Origin: Blastobasis lacticolella
Lineage: Eukaryota > Arthropoda > Insecta > Lepidoptera > Blastobasidae
DNA length: 64,000 bases
Assembly: GCA_905147135.1 (NCBI GenBank)
Contig: LR990050.1
Location: 15,436,001-15,500,000, forward strand
Direction of reading: 5' to 3'
Below are positions 33,161 to 45,945 of this stretch, piece after piece. Position numbers and translations under genes: made by a program. How positions within the stretch are numbered: position 1 is the first letter of the stretch; the number at the start of each line of letters is the position of its first letter. The notes beneath the pieces are model-generated. The model saw only the letters and a program-made list of their open reading frames with translations. It was not told the DNA's origin and did not search any database.

Positions 33161-34301
33161 TTATCAAAGTGATTGCTGAAATACTGGCGCCACTAAATAT
33201 GCCAATAAAGTAAGCCACTTTATTGCAAGCAATATAATAATATTGCTTGCTGCATGAAATGTAGATGGTCCAATAACTTACTAATAACCGACAGAAAAAG
33301 TCGGAAAATCTTCTTAATAAATACAAAGGCGAGCTTAACTCAACAGTTGAGTTTTCTACCAGCAAACCTTACATATAAGTACTCAAATATGTTCTAAACT
33401 ATTTAACCGATTTTAAGAAATGAATCTATGAACCAACCAAACCAAATGGCTTTCAAATTAAGAAGACAGCATTGAAATCGGTCCATCCGTACGAGAGTTG
33501 CGATGCCACTTACAGACACACACCTCCACATATACACAGAGCCACAGAAAAGCCGACACACATCAAACTTATAACACCCCACTTTAACAATGGGGTTAAT
33601 AGAGACTAACTATTATATATACCTTAGTCAAACGGTTTGACACAAACCCATCACTAACGCTTTCGATGTCTACTCCAGCGACTCTTCACAAAGGGTAACT
33701 TTGCAATGGGAGTCACGATAAACAGATGCTTTTGCGAGACCGGGATTAATTATTTTTTCATTTCATTCTTTGCCAAGTTGTTTTCGGACCGGGATAAACT
33801 GTTATTAAACACTTTGTTCCCGTCACAGACCTTTTTATCTGGGCAGGCCGTTTTAATTTACTTCCGAGTTTTACGGGAAAGCGAGATTCTTATAATTGTA
33901 AGTAAGTGGTACCTGTCGTTGATTTGGTGTCGGCAAATACTAAAATGAAATGAAAATAAAATGAGGGATATTTATTAATTAACAAGGACACCACATTACA
34001 ACAATCACATAATATAAAATGAACAATAATCATACAAATAAAAAACATTTATACCAAATTACAAAATTATTATATCGATTCGGAATTGCTGTGCTGTGGC
34101 ACACCTTGTCAACAAAAAGATGCATGCTAGCATGTTTCTAATAAATAGTATAGTTGTATATTATCTCTGCATCCAACTAATCCCACATGCCTAAATCTGT
34201 TCTTTATTTTACACAAGTCATAAATCTTTGGCCATTTCCAGTGCGTTTGGGTCCCTAGAGCTTGAAGTGTCATGCGCGTTAATGAGTTTCGTATGAATAA
34301 A
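33161..34301. other. Mostly unassigned, with two repeat scraps
   Basis: 33225-33250 is an 11-bp-arm hairpin ('gcaagcaatat' and its complement around 'aata'). About 33325-33370 ('gcgagcttaactcaacagtt', 'ctaccagcaaacctt') is related to 36762-36812. About 33400-33590 carries 'gaaatcggtccatccgtacg' and 'acacatcaaacttataacac', typical of moth LINE 3' regions. The rest is unassigned. Confidence 0.45.
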
Positions 34302-34674
34302 GGGCGTCGGTTACCGAGCTCTTAGGGTATTCAACTCGTAAGCGAGAGGTACCGGGTTCGAATCCCTATGCGGCCATGTACTAATAACTCTTTTCTGCGT
34401 TATGTACATTAGTTGAATATAAACCGATGGTCTTACGGTGAGGGAAAACATCGTGATGAAGACTGCACATTAAATGTGTAACTATGATCCAATCTAGTCA
34501 GGTTTCCCTGGTAGCAGTGACCCTATGGAGGTCAGATGGCAGTAACTCCTCTGTAATTACCTGGTCTGCCAAATCCTGGATCATGGTTAAGGCGGACCTC
34601 GTGCCCTCGTGCCCGTGCCCTGGTGCGCAAGTGCACAACCGGGACATTAACGCCAAGATGTTTTTTTTTTTTTT
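34302..34674 (+). repeat. SINE-A, full length with homopolymer tail
   Basis: Head with 'gggtattcaactcgtaagcg', 'gaggtaccgggttcgaatcc' and 'gcggcca'. The complete body follows, through 'ctggatcatggttaaggcgg' to 'cgccaagatg', then a run of 14 T. The copy contains a local duplication 'gtgccctcgtgcccgtgccc'. Confidence 0.88.
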
Positions 34675-37600
34675 ATACGAATAGGTACGCATCCAAAGTA
34701 CGGTCTTATCTATCTTGTAACAGTTTTTTTAACAATTTTTAGTTTAGTTAGTACCAGATTTCTTAATAGCTCTATCCAAACCCCGATAGCACGGAAAACT
34801 CGTCCCAACAACACCCAACGCCACCATACCGCAGAATCGCTATAAATTCTCCAAAACCCTCTGGCTACTGAGTTCACAAAATTTAATTTACGATCTCAAA
34901 CCAGTATCGCTTTTCAGGACCACTTTGTTTACACAAGCCGTGCAACTTTATTCCCGGGATAAATAAATCACTTATTCAAACCAATTCCTGCGAGGCTTCC
35001 ATAAATTTATTGACTTACTTGGTGCATATTGCTAATTGGCCCTTTATTGGTCTTTTTACCCGAATGCGTCAGAAGAAGTTTTATATATTAGTTTTTCGAG
35101 CGTATGTAGGGTGTGTCTTTATGTCCGTCTTGACTCGAACGGCATGTTGTGCCGTGGCCTAACGGCTCTATGGACTTTAACAAGAATCTTTTTTCTCTAA
35201 ATGCAATCGAGTAGGGTATGGAAATAAAGGCTTTCAAAAATATACACTACTCAAACACATAAAAAATGTCCGGAATTTTAGTTTTTATACTACTTATTGG
35301 GCTATGCAATAAATTTACGTTTCAAGTAATATACAATGCAGTCATTTTTATATTTCATGACACTGGGAATTACTTTGAGGAATAACTGTGATACATTTTA
35401 ATGGTGTGGTATTGGTATGGTTTTAATGGCATTGGATTCAGACGTATTTTAAGAGCAATGGGTTTTGAAAGTGGGCGTCCCATTGGTGCCTGGCATAAAA
35501 TATATTACCAGTAATCTGAGCATTGCGATGTTGATCATAGCAAGACCGTCTAGAGCTCCGTAGATAAGAGAATGGACAGAAATGCTTTCTGCTGGTGGCA
35601 AATTACATGCACACCGTACCGTAATCCAAGGGTGAAAATTAAGGCAAAACCATCCAGTCTGGTTGACCTACGGAAGAACTGATATACAAGTGGATCTATA
35701 AGGTTTCCGTTCTTTTTGACACCTGGAATTAGAAAGTGTACATGAGAGATACCCAAACACAACTAAATGAAAGGACAGAAGTCCGACTCATTCCGCGAAA
35801 TAACTTCTGTTCTCCGCCAACACTCTGTTCTTCGACAAATGAAACTCAATTTGCCAAAGTTGTTAATGAGTGAAGTCCTTAATTATACCGCGAAGGATGC
35901 GTCGTGTGGGACGAGGGAAAGAAAGGCGCAATTAATTTCGGACCCGACTCACACTTGACCGAGTTCTCGGTTTACGAGTGTCCCCTCGGATGGGCCGAAA
36001 AGGAGAGCCTAACCATGCTTAACGGCCAAGGATGTAGGTGCACTGAATAAGTAATTACAGACATTTTAATTGCTTTGGCCCAGAAAATGTGAGGGGTCAA
36101 TGGTTACGGTGTTACGCATAGAATTATTTGACACAAAAAAATATGGAAGACCTTTTAGTACGATGATGTAAATTTAATTTGAAATAGGTGTACCTATTCT
36201 TATATTATTTAGGGCGACTTATACAAATTTTTAATCACAGATAAATACATAATTTCATGACGTTAAACTTCAGTCTTAAACGTGTTTAAGAATTTGGTAC
36301 AAGCAAGGATTAATGTTTTATTTATTTAATTTATTGATATTTAAACAAACAAAACACCATTCTCTGAAAGCTAGATTTCAATGGAGCGGCTAATAGTTTT
36401 ACACAAAATATCAGAAGTCATATTTTTGCAACCGAATATGATTACAGTGGGAAATGGAACACGTTGCCTGCGAGTGTGTTCCCTGATCGTTATAATCTGG
36501 ACGCCTTCAAGGTTACTAGTGAGGCTGTTCCTAGACAGGCATGATAAATCTTCGGCCGCATCGTCTCTTGCCAGGTAAGATGGCGGTCTCATGCTTAGCT
36601 AGTTCAAATAATAAGAGAAAAGCAATGTTTCTCACTCCACTACAAAATATTAGGTATTTAGTAGCTTCATGTTGAGATTGCAGCTCGTATGTATGTATGT
36701 ATGTAATCTCTTTATTGCATCAATTTATAACATTACAGGAAAAAAAAATACAGTTTAAAATGCAAAGGCGAGCTTATCCCACAACGGGATTTCTTCCAGC
36801 TAACCTTTGATAAGCCGAGAAGACCTTTGATGAGCGATGATGGAAATTAAGAGTAAAAGCAATGAACTAAAAAGAATTTAACCCCATATATACATATGAG
36901 GATGTAAATATAGGCCGACTATATACTAATTACTAATCAAATACTAATATCAGTACATAAATTATCAATTCCTAATATACATAAATATTGAAAATATAAT
37001 AAATAAACCTCGTAATACACAGCTAAATATCGCACAGTAGGTACTATACAGCCGCGACAAGACGAGCTGTGGTTGCAATACACGCGAATAACTTGATGCG
37101 CACTGTTAATTGTCTAACCCCGTAGTTCACAAGTTCTAGTACAGAACGCAGCATATTAACCTACCCACCACCAGTGTAAAATGAGCTAGTATCACAAAGG
37201 ATGCCCGCAGAAACCGGAGACGGTACAAAGGCTAAACAGGATAGGTCGGTGCTGCCTTCTGTACTCAGCTGGAAATTTAGAGGCACAGCACAAACGCCAA
37301 CGTTTTGTCGTAGTGCGGTGATATGTTTCATAAATATGTTGGTATGTACCTATATATACCATCTCGGGTGGCCATTCGATCTTCATCTTAATATTGTTCA
37401 ACCAGTCAGGGGTCCTATCAGAAGACCTTGGTCAACCTCACCTCGCCAACACACCCAACCAATGGCGTGCATGTTTATTTGATAAATATCATACAAAATA
37501 AAACAAAAAATAGTTTCGTAGGCTACAGCCGCAGGATCGAATAAAAATAAAAATTACGTTAAACGTAGAAACTAGTTCGAAGTATAAAGCTAAAGTGAAT

Positions 37601-40514
37601 AAAAATTAAGTAAAACAATGCAGACGCTGACAATGCGATGGTAGCGTCACGTGCACATCCACGGGGCTGCAAAATGCATCGGCTTGTATTTTCCGTCGAG
37701 GTGAATGCTGTGTCTGCTATACAATACCACCAAATTGGTTTTTAGTCTCTAAAACAATCAAAAATTTCGATCATTTGGAGGAGTAATGAGACAACTGAAG
37801 ACACTAAACGAAGTCGACGAGAACAGCTAGTTGAACACGAAAACGGACTCGAAACAAATACGTAAAACAACGTTATAAGTATTATCGTGAACAGAAGGTA
37901 AGAACAGCGAGAACAACAAGGCAATGAGAGCAACAAGGCAAGCGAAAAAGCCTTATTATTTCACGCAGTTCTAAGCCAAGTGGAACTATTAATTGAATCG
38001 ACTGGTAGCCTCACGCCTCTCGAACACGCCACCGGCAAATAGCTCGTAGACCGAGCACAATAGCCCTCTAATGCAAGACCTAGTGTAAGAGGGAATTCCC
38101 TCACGAAGGAACCTATGCACCTCCGTGCGACGCATTGAATGACAACTAGCTGCGTGGAACCAATCCCGGGGATTTGTCCCCCGGGAAGTCTCGAGCCCGG
38201 GATTCGAGCCATGCGCTTGTCGCCTAGACATGCGGACTGGAGCTCTGGCTTTGTGCGGCCGTGTCTAATAATTTCATTGGCATATGTGGAGTTCGATCGT
38301 CTCGTATTTCTAAGGTATTTGATAGATTGTAAAGTTCGTGATAGGTAGGTATAACGATTGGTCCAAGTTGATCGTTGTGGAAGGCGTGGGGAGGTGTCCA
38401 GCTTTGGGCATTCTGCCGCTGAGATGACGATGATGATAATTGATTAAAATATGTACATATCGCAAGCTGTTTATCTTAGTGTAGTTGTATAAACCCTAAG
38501 TCCGTATTAGAAAAGTGCTAATTCCACTTTTCAGGACCAGAGGCCCAGTTTTCAGAATCTGTTGTCTTCTCATTTCTAAACGTAGACATATATACGTTTC
38601 CTAATTCTGTTATCTAGAAGAACTCACCGAATGGGAAATCGTAACTAACGCCCCTAACATTTGTTCTAATTTAGGTATCACCAAAATTTCAACTCAATAA
38701 TTGAATCGAATATAGGCCGGCACTACATTTTGTTTTTTTGTTACATTTCCATTGGTAAATCGTTTGCCAGTGTGCCTCTCTCGGCAATTATGAAACAACG
38801 AAACGAAAATACAACTGCTTCTACGTGACTATATGACATTCTCATGTGACATATCATCAACATAATATGGTCCTACAGTACTCTAACATAATTCCTCGAC
38901 AAAATGCTGAATTTTTGGAGTGTTATAATGAATACATGAATTATTCATAGAACCAAAATGCGTACGAGAAAAAGTGTAAAATTTACATTTTATACAAAAA
39001 TGTTAAAACTTTTTTGCTGAAATAAGTTTGTTTATCGCTCTGGACGGCCGTTACTCGATAAATGTATGAGAAAAGTCGCAAATTCCTTGTTCAACTATTC
39101 CTATTTATTGGCAGAGTAAGAAGTTCGAATAAGCGACCGTCCGTTACACGACTGACCTTATTGGCGATCTACCAAATACAACCCCAATTTTAGTGAGGAT
39201 AATTTCGTGATAGATAAATCAAATGCTTCAGATAATGGGATAAAGTCATGCTAATAGTTTTGTGGGTCTATATTTCGATTAATTACGCGTAGAATTTAAT
39301 AAAGCGAACGTTTTCGTTTCATTGTCAAAGGAAATTAAAATATACCGCTTTTATTCGTAACTAGATAAATATTGCAGCAAAAAATAAACGCTCGAGGAGA
39401 ACGTTAATATTATGAGAGAATGAAGAAATGTTGCATAAAATTGCAGCAATTCACAAAGCTATGTCTGCTCATAATATTCTTGCGGTCAGTGTAGATAAGT
39501 TGGAACAGAGATTGTCTGGTATAGACATCCCGTTGTCTGGCAGAATTCAATAGACAGCCTCTAACTCCGAGATATAATATTCAATTCACAATACACTGCA
39601 TTAATATGTCTTCTTATGTCTGATCAGATAAAGTGTTTATGTCTTTCTTACACATGTTAGATATTGTATCCATAACTACAACAACACACACAGAGATAGC
39701 AGAAGTGAATGATAGCGAACTTTTGAGTTTTTAAATAAATATGTATCTGAAGATTATTTATTTATTTATTTATTTATTTAACATTTATTGTGCACAATAA
39801 ATAGTACAATAATATTTACCAAAACTATACCGCATGTCAAATCATTGATGTTCATCCTTGTATATTATTTATTAGAACAGAATCTTCTACTTAACTCTTT
39901 ATGAAAGCTTTATATACCTAGAGATATCGTCTATCTTCAGAATGCCTTTGAAGTAGATTACAGCCTCTTTATGTAAAATACTTCAACAAAATATTCTTTA
40001 TTAACGCTCCCCATATTTATCACAGCTTTTCCTTTACAGTTGGAAAATTGGAAAATAGCTGGAATTTACGCAGTAATGGAACAGGGTTGATTTACTAAAA
40101 CCTCTTTTACAAATACGTTCGGAAACTTGTACCACTGCAGTGGTCGTACGTTCCGTCTTGCACCGTTTGCCACGAGTACTGCACACATTGTCCCATACAT
40201 CACCATCTGCAGTGGAAAGTCTTGGAAATACAACCTAAGATTTTCACGGCGTAACGGATCCCTGGATACAAGTTAGAGAGTTTGAGGTGAAAATATTCGA
40301 GTTTGTTTTGTCTAAAACGAAAGTGTGAAGTAGCGTGTGGTATACTGGGTGTGTAAGGAGTATAGGATGTATCTTATTAGGTTAGGTTTAAAGATCATTT
40401 ATTCTCATTAAAGACATAATTTGTCACTTACACAAGAATACAATACAGGTAAGTAGGTATTAATTTAAACATAAATAAGGTACTCACAAAGAATGGAATC
40501 TTGAGATAAGTAGG
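34675..40514. other. Long largely unassigned AT-rich region
   Basis: I find no gene. Small items: 36690-36703 (TATG)n; 36762-36812, a repeat scrap shared with 33.3 kb; 37990-38250, a G/C-richer block whose minus strand has a B-box-like 'ggctcgaatcccggg' and overlapping 80-83 codon frames of unknown nature; 39755-39780, (ATTT)n. Confidence 0.4.
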
Positions 40515-40516
40515 TA

Positions 40517-40767
40517 GAGCTCGTCTAATTTATAATGACGCGCCCCACTATCGCATTAACGCACACAAGCAAGTTTAAAATATGGACGCAATACATATAC
40601 AAATGCCGTTGTAATTGGTCATTCAGTTGCCGGTAAGATTCAAACGTCGGAGCACGCGCCGTTCATTGGCTCCCACACAGATGAAGTGTCGTTATTAATA
40701 TTTGCACTCACACATCGAAATCAACTAACTAAGTAGTGGGGAGCGTCATCTTAGACTAGACGAGCTC
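40517..40767. mobile_element. 251-bp MITE with 40-bp inverted ends and TA duplication
   Basis: The left end 'gagctcgtctaattta' pairs with the right end 'ttagactagacgagctc', and pairing resumes at 'tgacgcgccccacta' with 'tagtggggagcgtca'. TA flanks both ends (40515-40516 and 40768-40769). No coding capacity. It fits a Tc1/mariner-type MITE. Confidence 0.85.
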
Positions 40768-40961
40768 TACTAGATTTTCACTTATTACATTTTCAAAAGT
40801 CACCAAGTAATACCAATGTTCACAATTACCAATATTTAACCAATACCATGAGCTAAGTATAGCTTGAATTCAACTAGATAGGATATACTCAGCCAATTTG
40901 TGTTTAAAAATATCTAATGACCAATGACTTACATTCTATGCTAATGACTCAATATTTTTAA

Positions 40962-42159
40962 CCCTTTAACCGCCACGCTTAGAATCAGTTGGCGTGCCCT
41001 CAGCGCCACGCACAGTAAAACGAAAAATAAATACCTACAACAAATAGTGATGTTCAATAGTATATCGATATGGGTAATTCCCCTTCAAACGCTTACAATT
41101 TCATCTAAATATCGTAACAGACAGTAGATAGAAAACGTTACTTTGTAATTTTATTTCTAATATTAGCAGGTATTTTGGTAACACAGTGAAACAAAAAGCG
41201 TTTACAGATATTGAAAGATTTATTGATTTCCGCACAATAAAATTGGTCATGAAAAGAATTTTGTTATTGTTATTTTTCAATGCAGTCCTATAGAGTATTC
41301 TTTATCTAAATGCAATAGTTAACAAACAACATTGGTCAGTTTTTTAACAAACATTATTATACTTATTTCAACAATATTAATATCAGTTTACCGAATCGAA
41401 CCTTGACAGATTCTAATGATATTTAACTACAGATCACCTTCCAGAATACGTATTAATTCATCAGCTGTAATCATGTTTAATCACATTAATCGATAACACG
41501 AACATAATAATAACACGCATAAGCACAACACCAATGGAAAAATCCAGAAGGCGGCGCTCGTTTATGACGTCAGAAGCGGTCGTCTTTTTCCGTCCGTGGC
41601 GCTGGGTGTACTAGCAACATTAGTTTCTAAACATGCAGACTAGGGATGGGAATTGTCGATTCAGTCACTGACATTTTTAAGCTTTATTTATTATAAATAA
41701 AACAAAATAAACACATTTATTTATAGAAATAAATGTGTTTACTATAGAGTAACATTTGCTTTATTTGTTTTATAATAAATTAGTAAGTATAAACAGAAAT
41801 AATTTAATTTATGTGGATTTTTCTACAAGTAAATCATTGGTTATGTCCCATCCTTATTGTCGGATTTTTCCGTCACTGGCGCTGGACACCAATACACTTT
41901 TCGAATAATACTATCAGTAATTTATTCAACTTTAGACATTATTTTTAAGTCTTCTAATTAAGAAACTAAAGTGTAAGCAATTGTATATGATTACTTCATC
42001 AACTATTTACCAAATTATGAACATAATTTTAATATAATACAGTGCTATCAAACAAAAAGGCAGATTAACCGAGTAGTGGTATTTGGTCGTAAATATCCGT
42101 CCTTGGCGAAATGAGCACGAACATTTTTTCGAATATATCCGACCTTGGCGGTTAAAGGG
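40962..42159. mobile_element. Non-autonomous piggyBac-like element with TTAA duplication
   Basis: The left end 'ccctttaaccgccacgc' and the complement of the right end, 'ccctttaaccgccaagg', match over the first 14 bases. Both ends are flanked by TTAA (40958-40961 and 42160-42163). The CCC-start and TTAA target are diagnostic of the piggyBac superfamily. At 1198 bp with no transposase frame it is non-autonomous. An internal pair of related segments (41585-41608 and 41864-41887, around 'tttttccgtc' and 'tggcgctgg') may be subterminal binding sites. Confidence 0.9.
41683..41783. repeat. Nested palindrome inside the piggyBac-like element
   Basis: The inner perfect hairpin is 41708-41722 with 41727-41741 (15-bp arms, 4-base loop). 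The outer arms 'ttattataaataaaacaaa' and 'tttgttttataataaa' also pair imperfectly. It may be a small AT-rich foldback inserted in the larger element. Confidence 0.7.
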
Positions 42160-42409
42160 TTAATATGGGAGGGTAGGTTGTTAAATAGTTGCACTCCATC
42201 GTAACAAAACATTTGTTTACCGTAATTTGTACGTATCTTAGGCAAAGCAAGGTAGCCAGGTCGTCTTGTGCTGCATTTAGACGCATATTTTGTTTGGTCG
42301 AGTGAGATTGATGTATGGATGGATTTATTCAGTATCTTCTTAACAAGGATGATAATTGATAAAGTGTGATAATTGTTCAACTGTTTAATCTTATTGATAT
42401 CTTAAGGAG

Positions 42410-42490
42410 TATTATTCAGTTCTCTAGCAACCATAACACAAGCTTTGCTGACTTTTGGAGCTAGATGGCGTTGTGTAATAATAATAATTG
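42410..42490 (+). repeat. SINE-B 3' tail
   Basis: 'tctctagcaaccataacaca', 'agctttgctgacttttggag' and 'ctagatggcgttgtg' match the end of the SINE-B copies. The head is missing. Confidence 0.75.
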
Positions 42491-45400
42491 TCCAAGCATA
42501 TTTATTTATTATATTTATTCATTATCAACATTTTTGAAATACTCAGTTATTACCCAATGGCAAACGTACTCAGTGGCGCTCTGGGATTTTCTTCATCTCA
42601 GTAGTAAGGTGTAAGTGATGCAGAGAAGACAACTTGTTCTGATTATGTCTATAACGCCAATAGTCTACAAGCAAAACGTCTGTGAAACCGACGAACGAGC
42701 GGACAGCACGAAGTTGTAATTGTAAAGTTTTTGGTATTTTTGATGCAATTAGAATTACACTCATCGTTCATGACAGACAATAAATTACTTAACTCTGACG
42801 CTACAACCACTAATATTCCAAACCGCCTGCCACCTCAATTCCAAAAGCAAAGCCGAACGAGGTGGAAATAAATATAAGTATTTTCTTACTGAACACTTTA
42901 TCTGTCGGTTATTTGTCACGGTCTTTGCGGACACGGCGGCGGCGGCCCTTTGAACTCGTCCGTCGAGCTTTGGACGAGTGCTGGAACAATTTGTAACCCT
43001 TTTCATTGTGATTGTCGGCGTTATCTTGCCATTCTTTGTGTTATTAAAAAAAGTTGTGGCTTTGGCTTTGTCAGCCCGGTTTTCAGATGTCATGCCCTGT
43101 GGGAATGTGATGAATAATGGCTTATTTACGCTTAATAGAATGGGTTGGGTCTGGTAATAACGTTAAATTATTTATGGCTGGTACGGACTTACGTACAGTT
43201 ACAACTAACTATATATAATATATCTGTATAACTAAATTTTGCTCTATCATCGCATCTCTTACCACAGGGAGTTAATTCTCACATCTTAGATTAGAAGTAC
43301 TGTGCGGTTTCATGGAACTCTCTTCCACGCACTCTTTCTAATGTTGTGGAATGAGTTCTATGCAGAGGTTTTCCCAAGATAGTGAGACATAGAGTTTTCA
43401 CGAATGGTAATTTTACGAGGTCGGCAACACTCTAATTATACCCCTGGGCTTCGAGTCCGCTAATTTACATGGCTCTATTGAATTGTAATTAGATCGCTAT
43501 AACAGCTCACCGGTAGATTCAATTGTTGCAGAATACCGAAAACACGTAAAGCTGCCATTCCATCCAATCACAATACATCAAGCAATTAGTAACAGTAGTA
43601 GTATACCAAAGAAGTTGTCATTGCGATCCAATTACAATTCAATCGAGGCATTACTAAATAAGTGGATTTGAGGAACTGGCCTTGCAAACTTCCACAGGCA
43701 AAGGTAACTTCTTATCATCAGGCTGTCTGTATAATTGTATGCCACATAGCGGTATCACAGCACCTATAAAGAACAGCGGTATAAACTTATGTCACAACAG
43801 GCGTTATCTACCGCGTTAGTACACTGACACATTCGGATGCTAATGCGAAACCGCGAAATAGCTGTGTCACGCTCAAACTATAGTGATATTTGTATTTGCA
43901 TCCTTATCAGTACTGTTTCGCATTCGCACACGAATCGCAGTCAGTGAACTACGACCGTTGATTCTCTGCGGATGTAGGATACGTGAAAAGTTTTACAAGA
44001 AAGTTGTTTATTAGTCATCTGTGTGTAATAAAACGTTTCATTAACTTTTACCGGCAGTAGGACACTGTTTGATGGCTTAGATAGGTACCCCACCACCGCC
44101 AATCTAAAGCGATTTCTGCCGCCATCATTTTTCGTTGTTGTGCTCCGATATGACAGATAGAATCCTATTCATTTAATAATTTTATATATATTTCTTTCAA
44201 TTAAACTCGCGTTCTTTACACATATTAAACGGGACTTACGACGTTTTGGTAGGGATAGGTACACCAAACACTGACAATTCTATGTGACGGTGCAACGCCT
44301 ACCCGCATCCACGTGAGGGTACGGTCTACCCGCATATCACCGCACCTGTCACCTCTCCACTTCAGTCTCCTCGTGACTACGGTGGGGGTATCTATCTCTA
44401 TCGAAACTTGAGGAAAACAAATTTAAAAGGTACGTCGCGTGTGAGTCCTGTTTAATATAATGTATATTATACATTATTTGACACTTAATTGCGCAACAAC
44501 AATTCAATGGATTTGGATGAAATTTGGCACACAGATTGATTATAACATCGATTAACACATAAGCTACAATTGATCAAGAAATTCATTGTGGTTTATGCGG
44601 TAACGGGTCTGGAACGAAATAACCAAATTTTTTACGCGAACGAAGTGGCGGGCTAAAGCTAAATAATAAATAAATATTTTTTATTGCAGAGACGAACAGT
44701 CAATTACATTATTTATAAACATATTGATTGATTAGTATATACAGACCAGTTATAGGTATCTGCTAATGTTAATAATTTGTGAATAGTCACAAAATTACGT
44801 GTAGTAAAGAATTTGTAGGGATAAATGCAACAATATCAGCGTTACAGTGGCGATATCTTTTGCGTTTTGTTACATGAATGGGTTTTTACATGTGTATGAA
44901 TGTGTATGCCCGTGTGATAACTATAACTTTCCTTAAAGCACACAAGTTAGTATGTTCGAGTGCATATCCGTTGTCAGCGACCCACACCACTCCACTACCT
45001 ATATACAATGCAAAATAACCCACAAAAGATTACAAACTAAACCTACCCACTTTATAGTTCACCTAAAATGACCGTACTTCCTAGCAACTCCTTATTTGTC
45101 CAAACCTAATATTATTCGTGAGTCATCAACTCTCGATTCGGAATGCAAATTCTCTCGTAGATATTCTGTTATGGGAATGGAGGCGATAAAGCTAGATTTA
45201 TAAGCGGAATATTTGCATAGTTTTTTTACGCGTACTCCTTTTATGTTTGAGTATTAAAATTCGTGAAACAAATTCATGGAATCGCACTCTCCGACATAAT
45301 TATTCGCCTGCCCCATATTTTTCCATATCGTTCATACAATTCTGGCGTTACAAATCAGTCTTTAACTTCATAAATACTCAATCGATTTTAATAATATTAA

Positions 45401-45772
45401 CGTGGTTTGAAAGAAAAGAAGACAATAATTAACTGCATATTTAATTTATTTGTTCAACGCGAAAGCTTTTTTCCATAGATTGATTTTAGTAATCGGAAGT
45501 AGAACTAAAATGATGATGATAGGAAATAAGTCATTGAACCACTGGTTCAATGGAAATTAAATATTTCACCGGCTTTACTAGCTAAAGCTATTAAAACCAA
45601 AGGTAGCTCTGCACCGTCTTGTTGAGGCACCCTGCCGATCAGAAGCACCTCACTTCAGTCTGCCTTATCGATATTAAAGTGGTCTTCAGCATGTCCTGAG
45701 TTCTTGGCCAGCGTGTCACTGTGTGCTTCCTTCCTACTTTCCTACTTATTCTTTATATTATTTATGTTATCC
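42491..45772. other. Unassigned region with LINE-like tail sequence
   Basis: 44425-44660 contains 'gtcgcgtgtgagtcc' (shared with 15.7 kb), 'gatgaaatttggcacacaga' and 'aacgaagtggcgggctaaag', typical of moth LINE 3' regions. The minus-strand 102-codon frame at 42785-43093 has no motif. No gene recognised. Confidence 0.4.
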
Positions 45773-45945
45773 TTTTTGACGATTGAAAGAGATATTTAAT
45801 GTCCTAATCAATCAATAAATTTTAAATTTTTGAAATATGAATTTTGAATTTAAATATTTAGGATTCTATTTTGACGATTGAATGAGATATTTAATGTCCT
45901 AATCAATAAATAAATAAATTTTGAATTTAAATATTTAGTAATATT
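45773..45945. repeat. Imperfect tandem duplication, about 95-bp unit
   Basis: 'ttgacgattgaaagagatat', 'ttaatgtcctaatcaat' and 'ttgaatttaaatatttag' occur twice in the same order (45774 onward and 45869 onward). The second unit is shortened by an internal deletion. Confidence 0.8.

Larger units (their letters stand above)
40800..42400 (-). pseudogene. LINE reverse-transcriptase C-terminus, split by a piggyBac-like element
   Basis: On the minus strand 42380-42164 encodes 'RRPGYLALPKIRTNYGKQ' and 'GVQLFNNLPSHI', which match the R-x-x-x-L-x-x-P-x-x-x-T-x-x-G segment and the F-N-x-L-P-x-x-I segment at the end of LINE reverse transcriptases. The frame then runs into the transposon at 42159. Skipping the transposon and one TTAA, it continues in frame at 40957 as 'KNIESLA', then a stop, then further similar sequence. 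The gene is dead. Confidence 0.78.

Noticed and set aside
37961..38231. 80-83 codon minus-strand frames as genes
   Set aside because: They overlap in different frames over a G/C-richer block with a tRNA-B-box-like motif, so a repeat is more likely than a gene. I could not place it.
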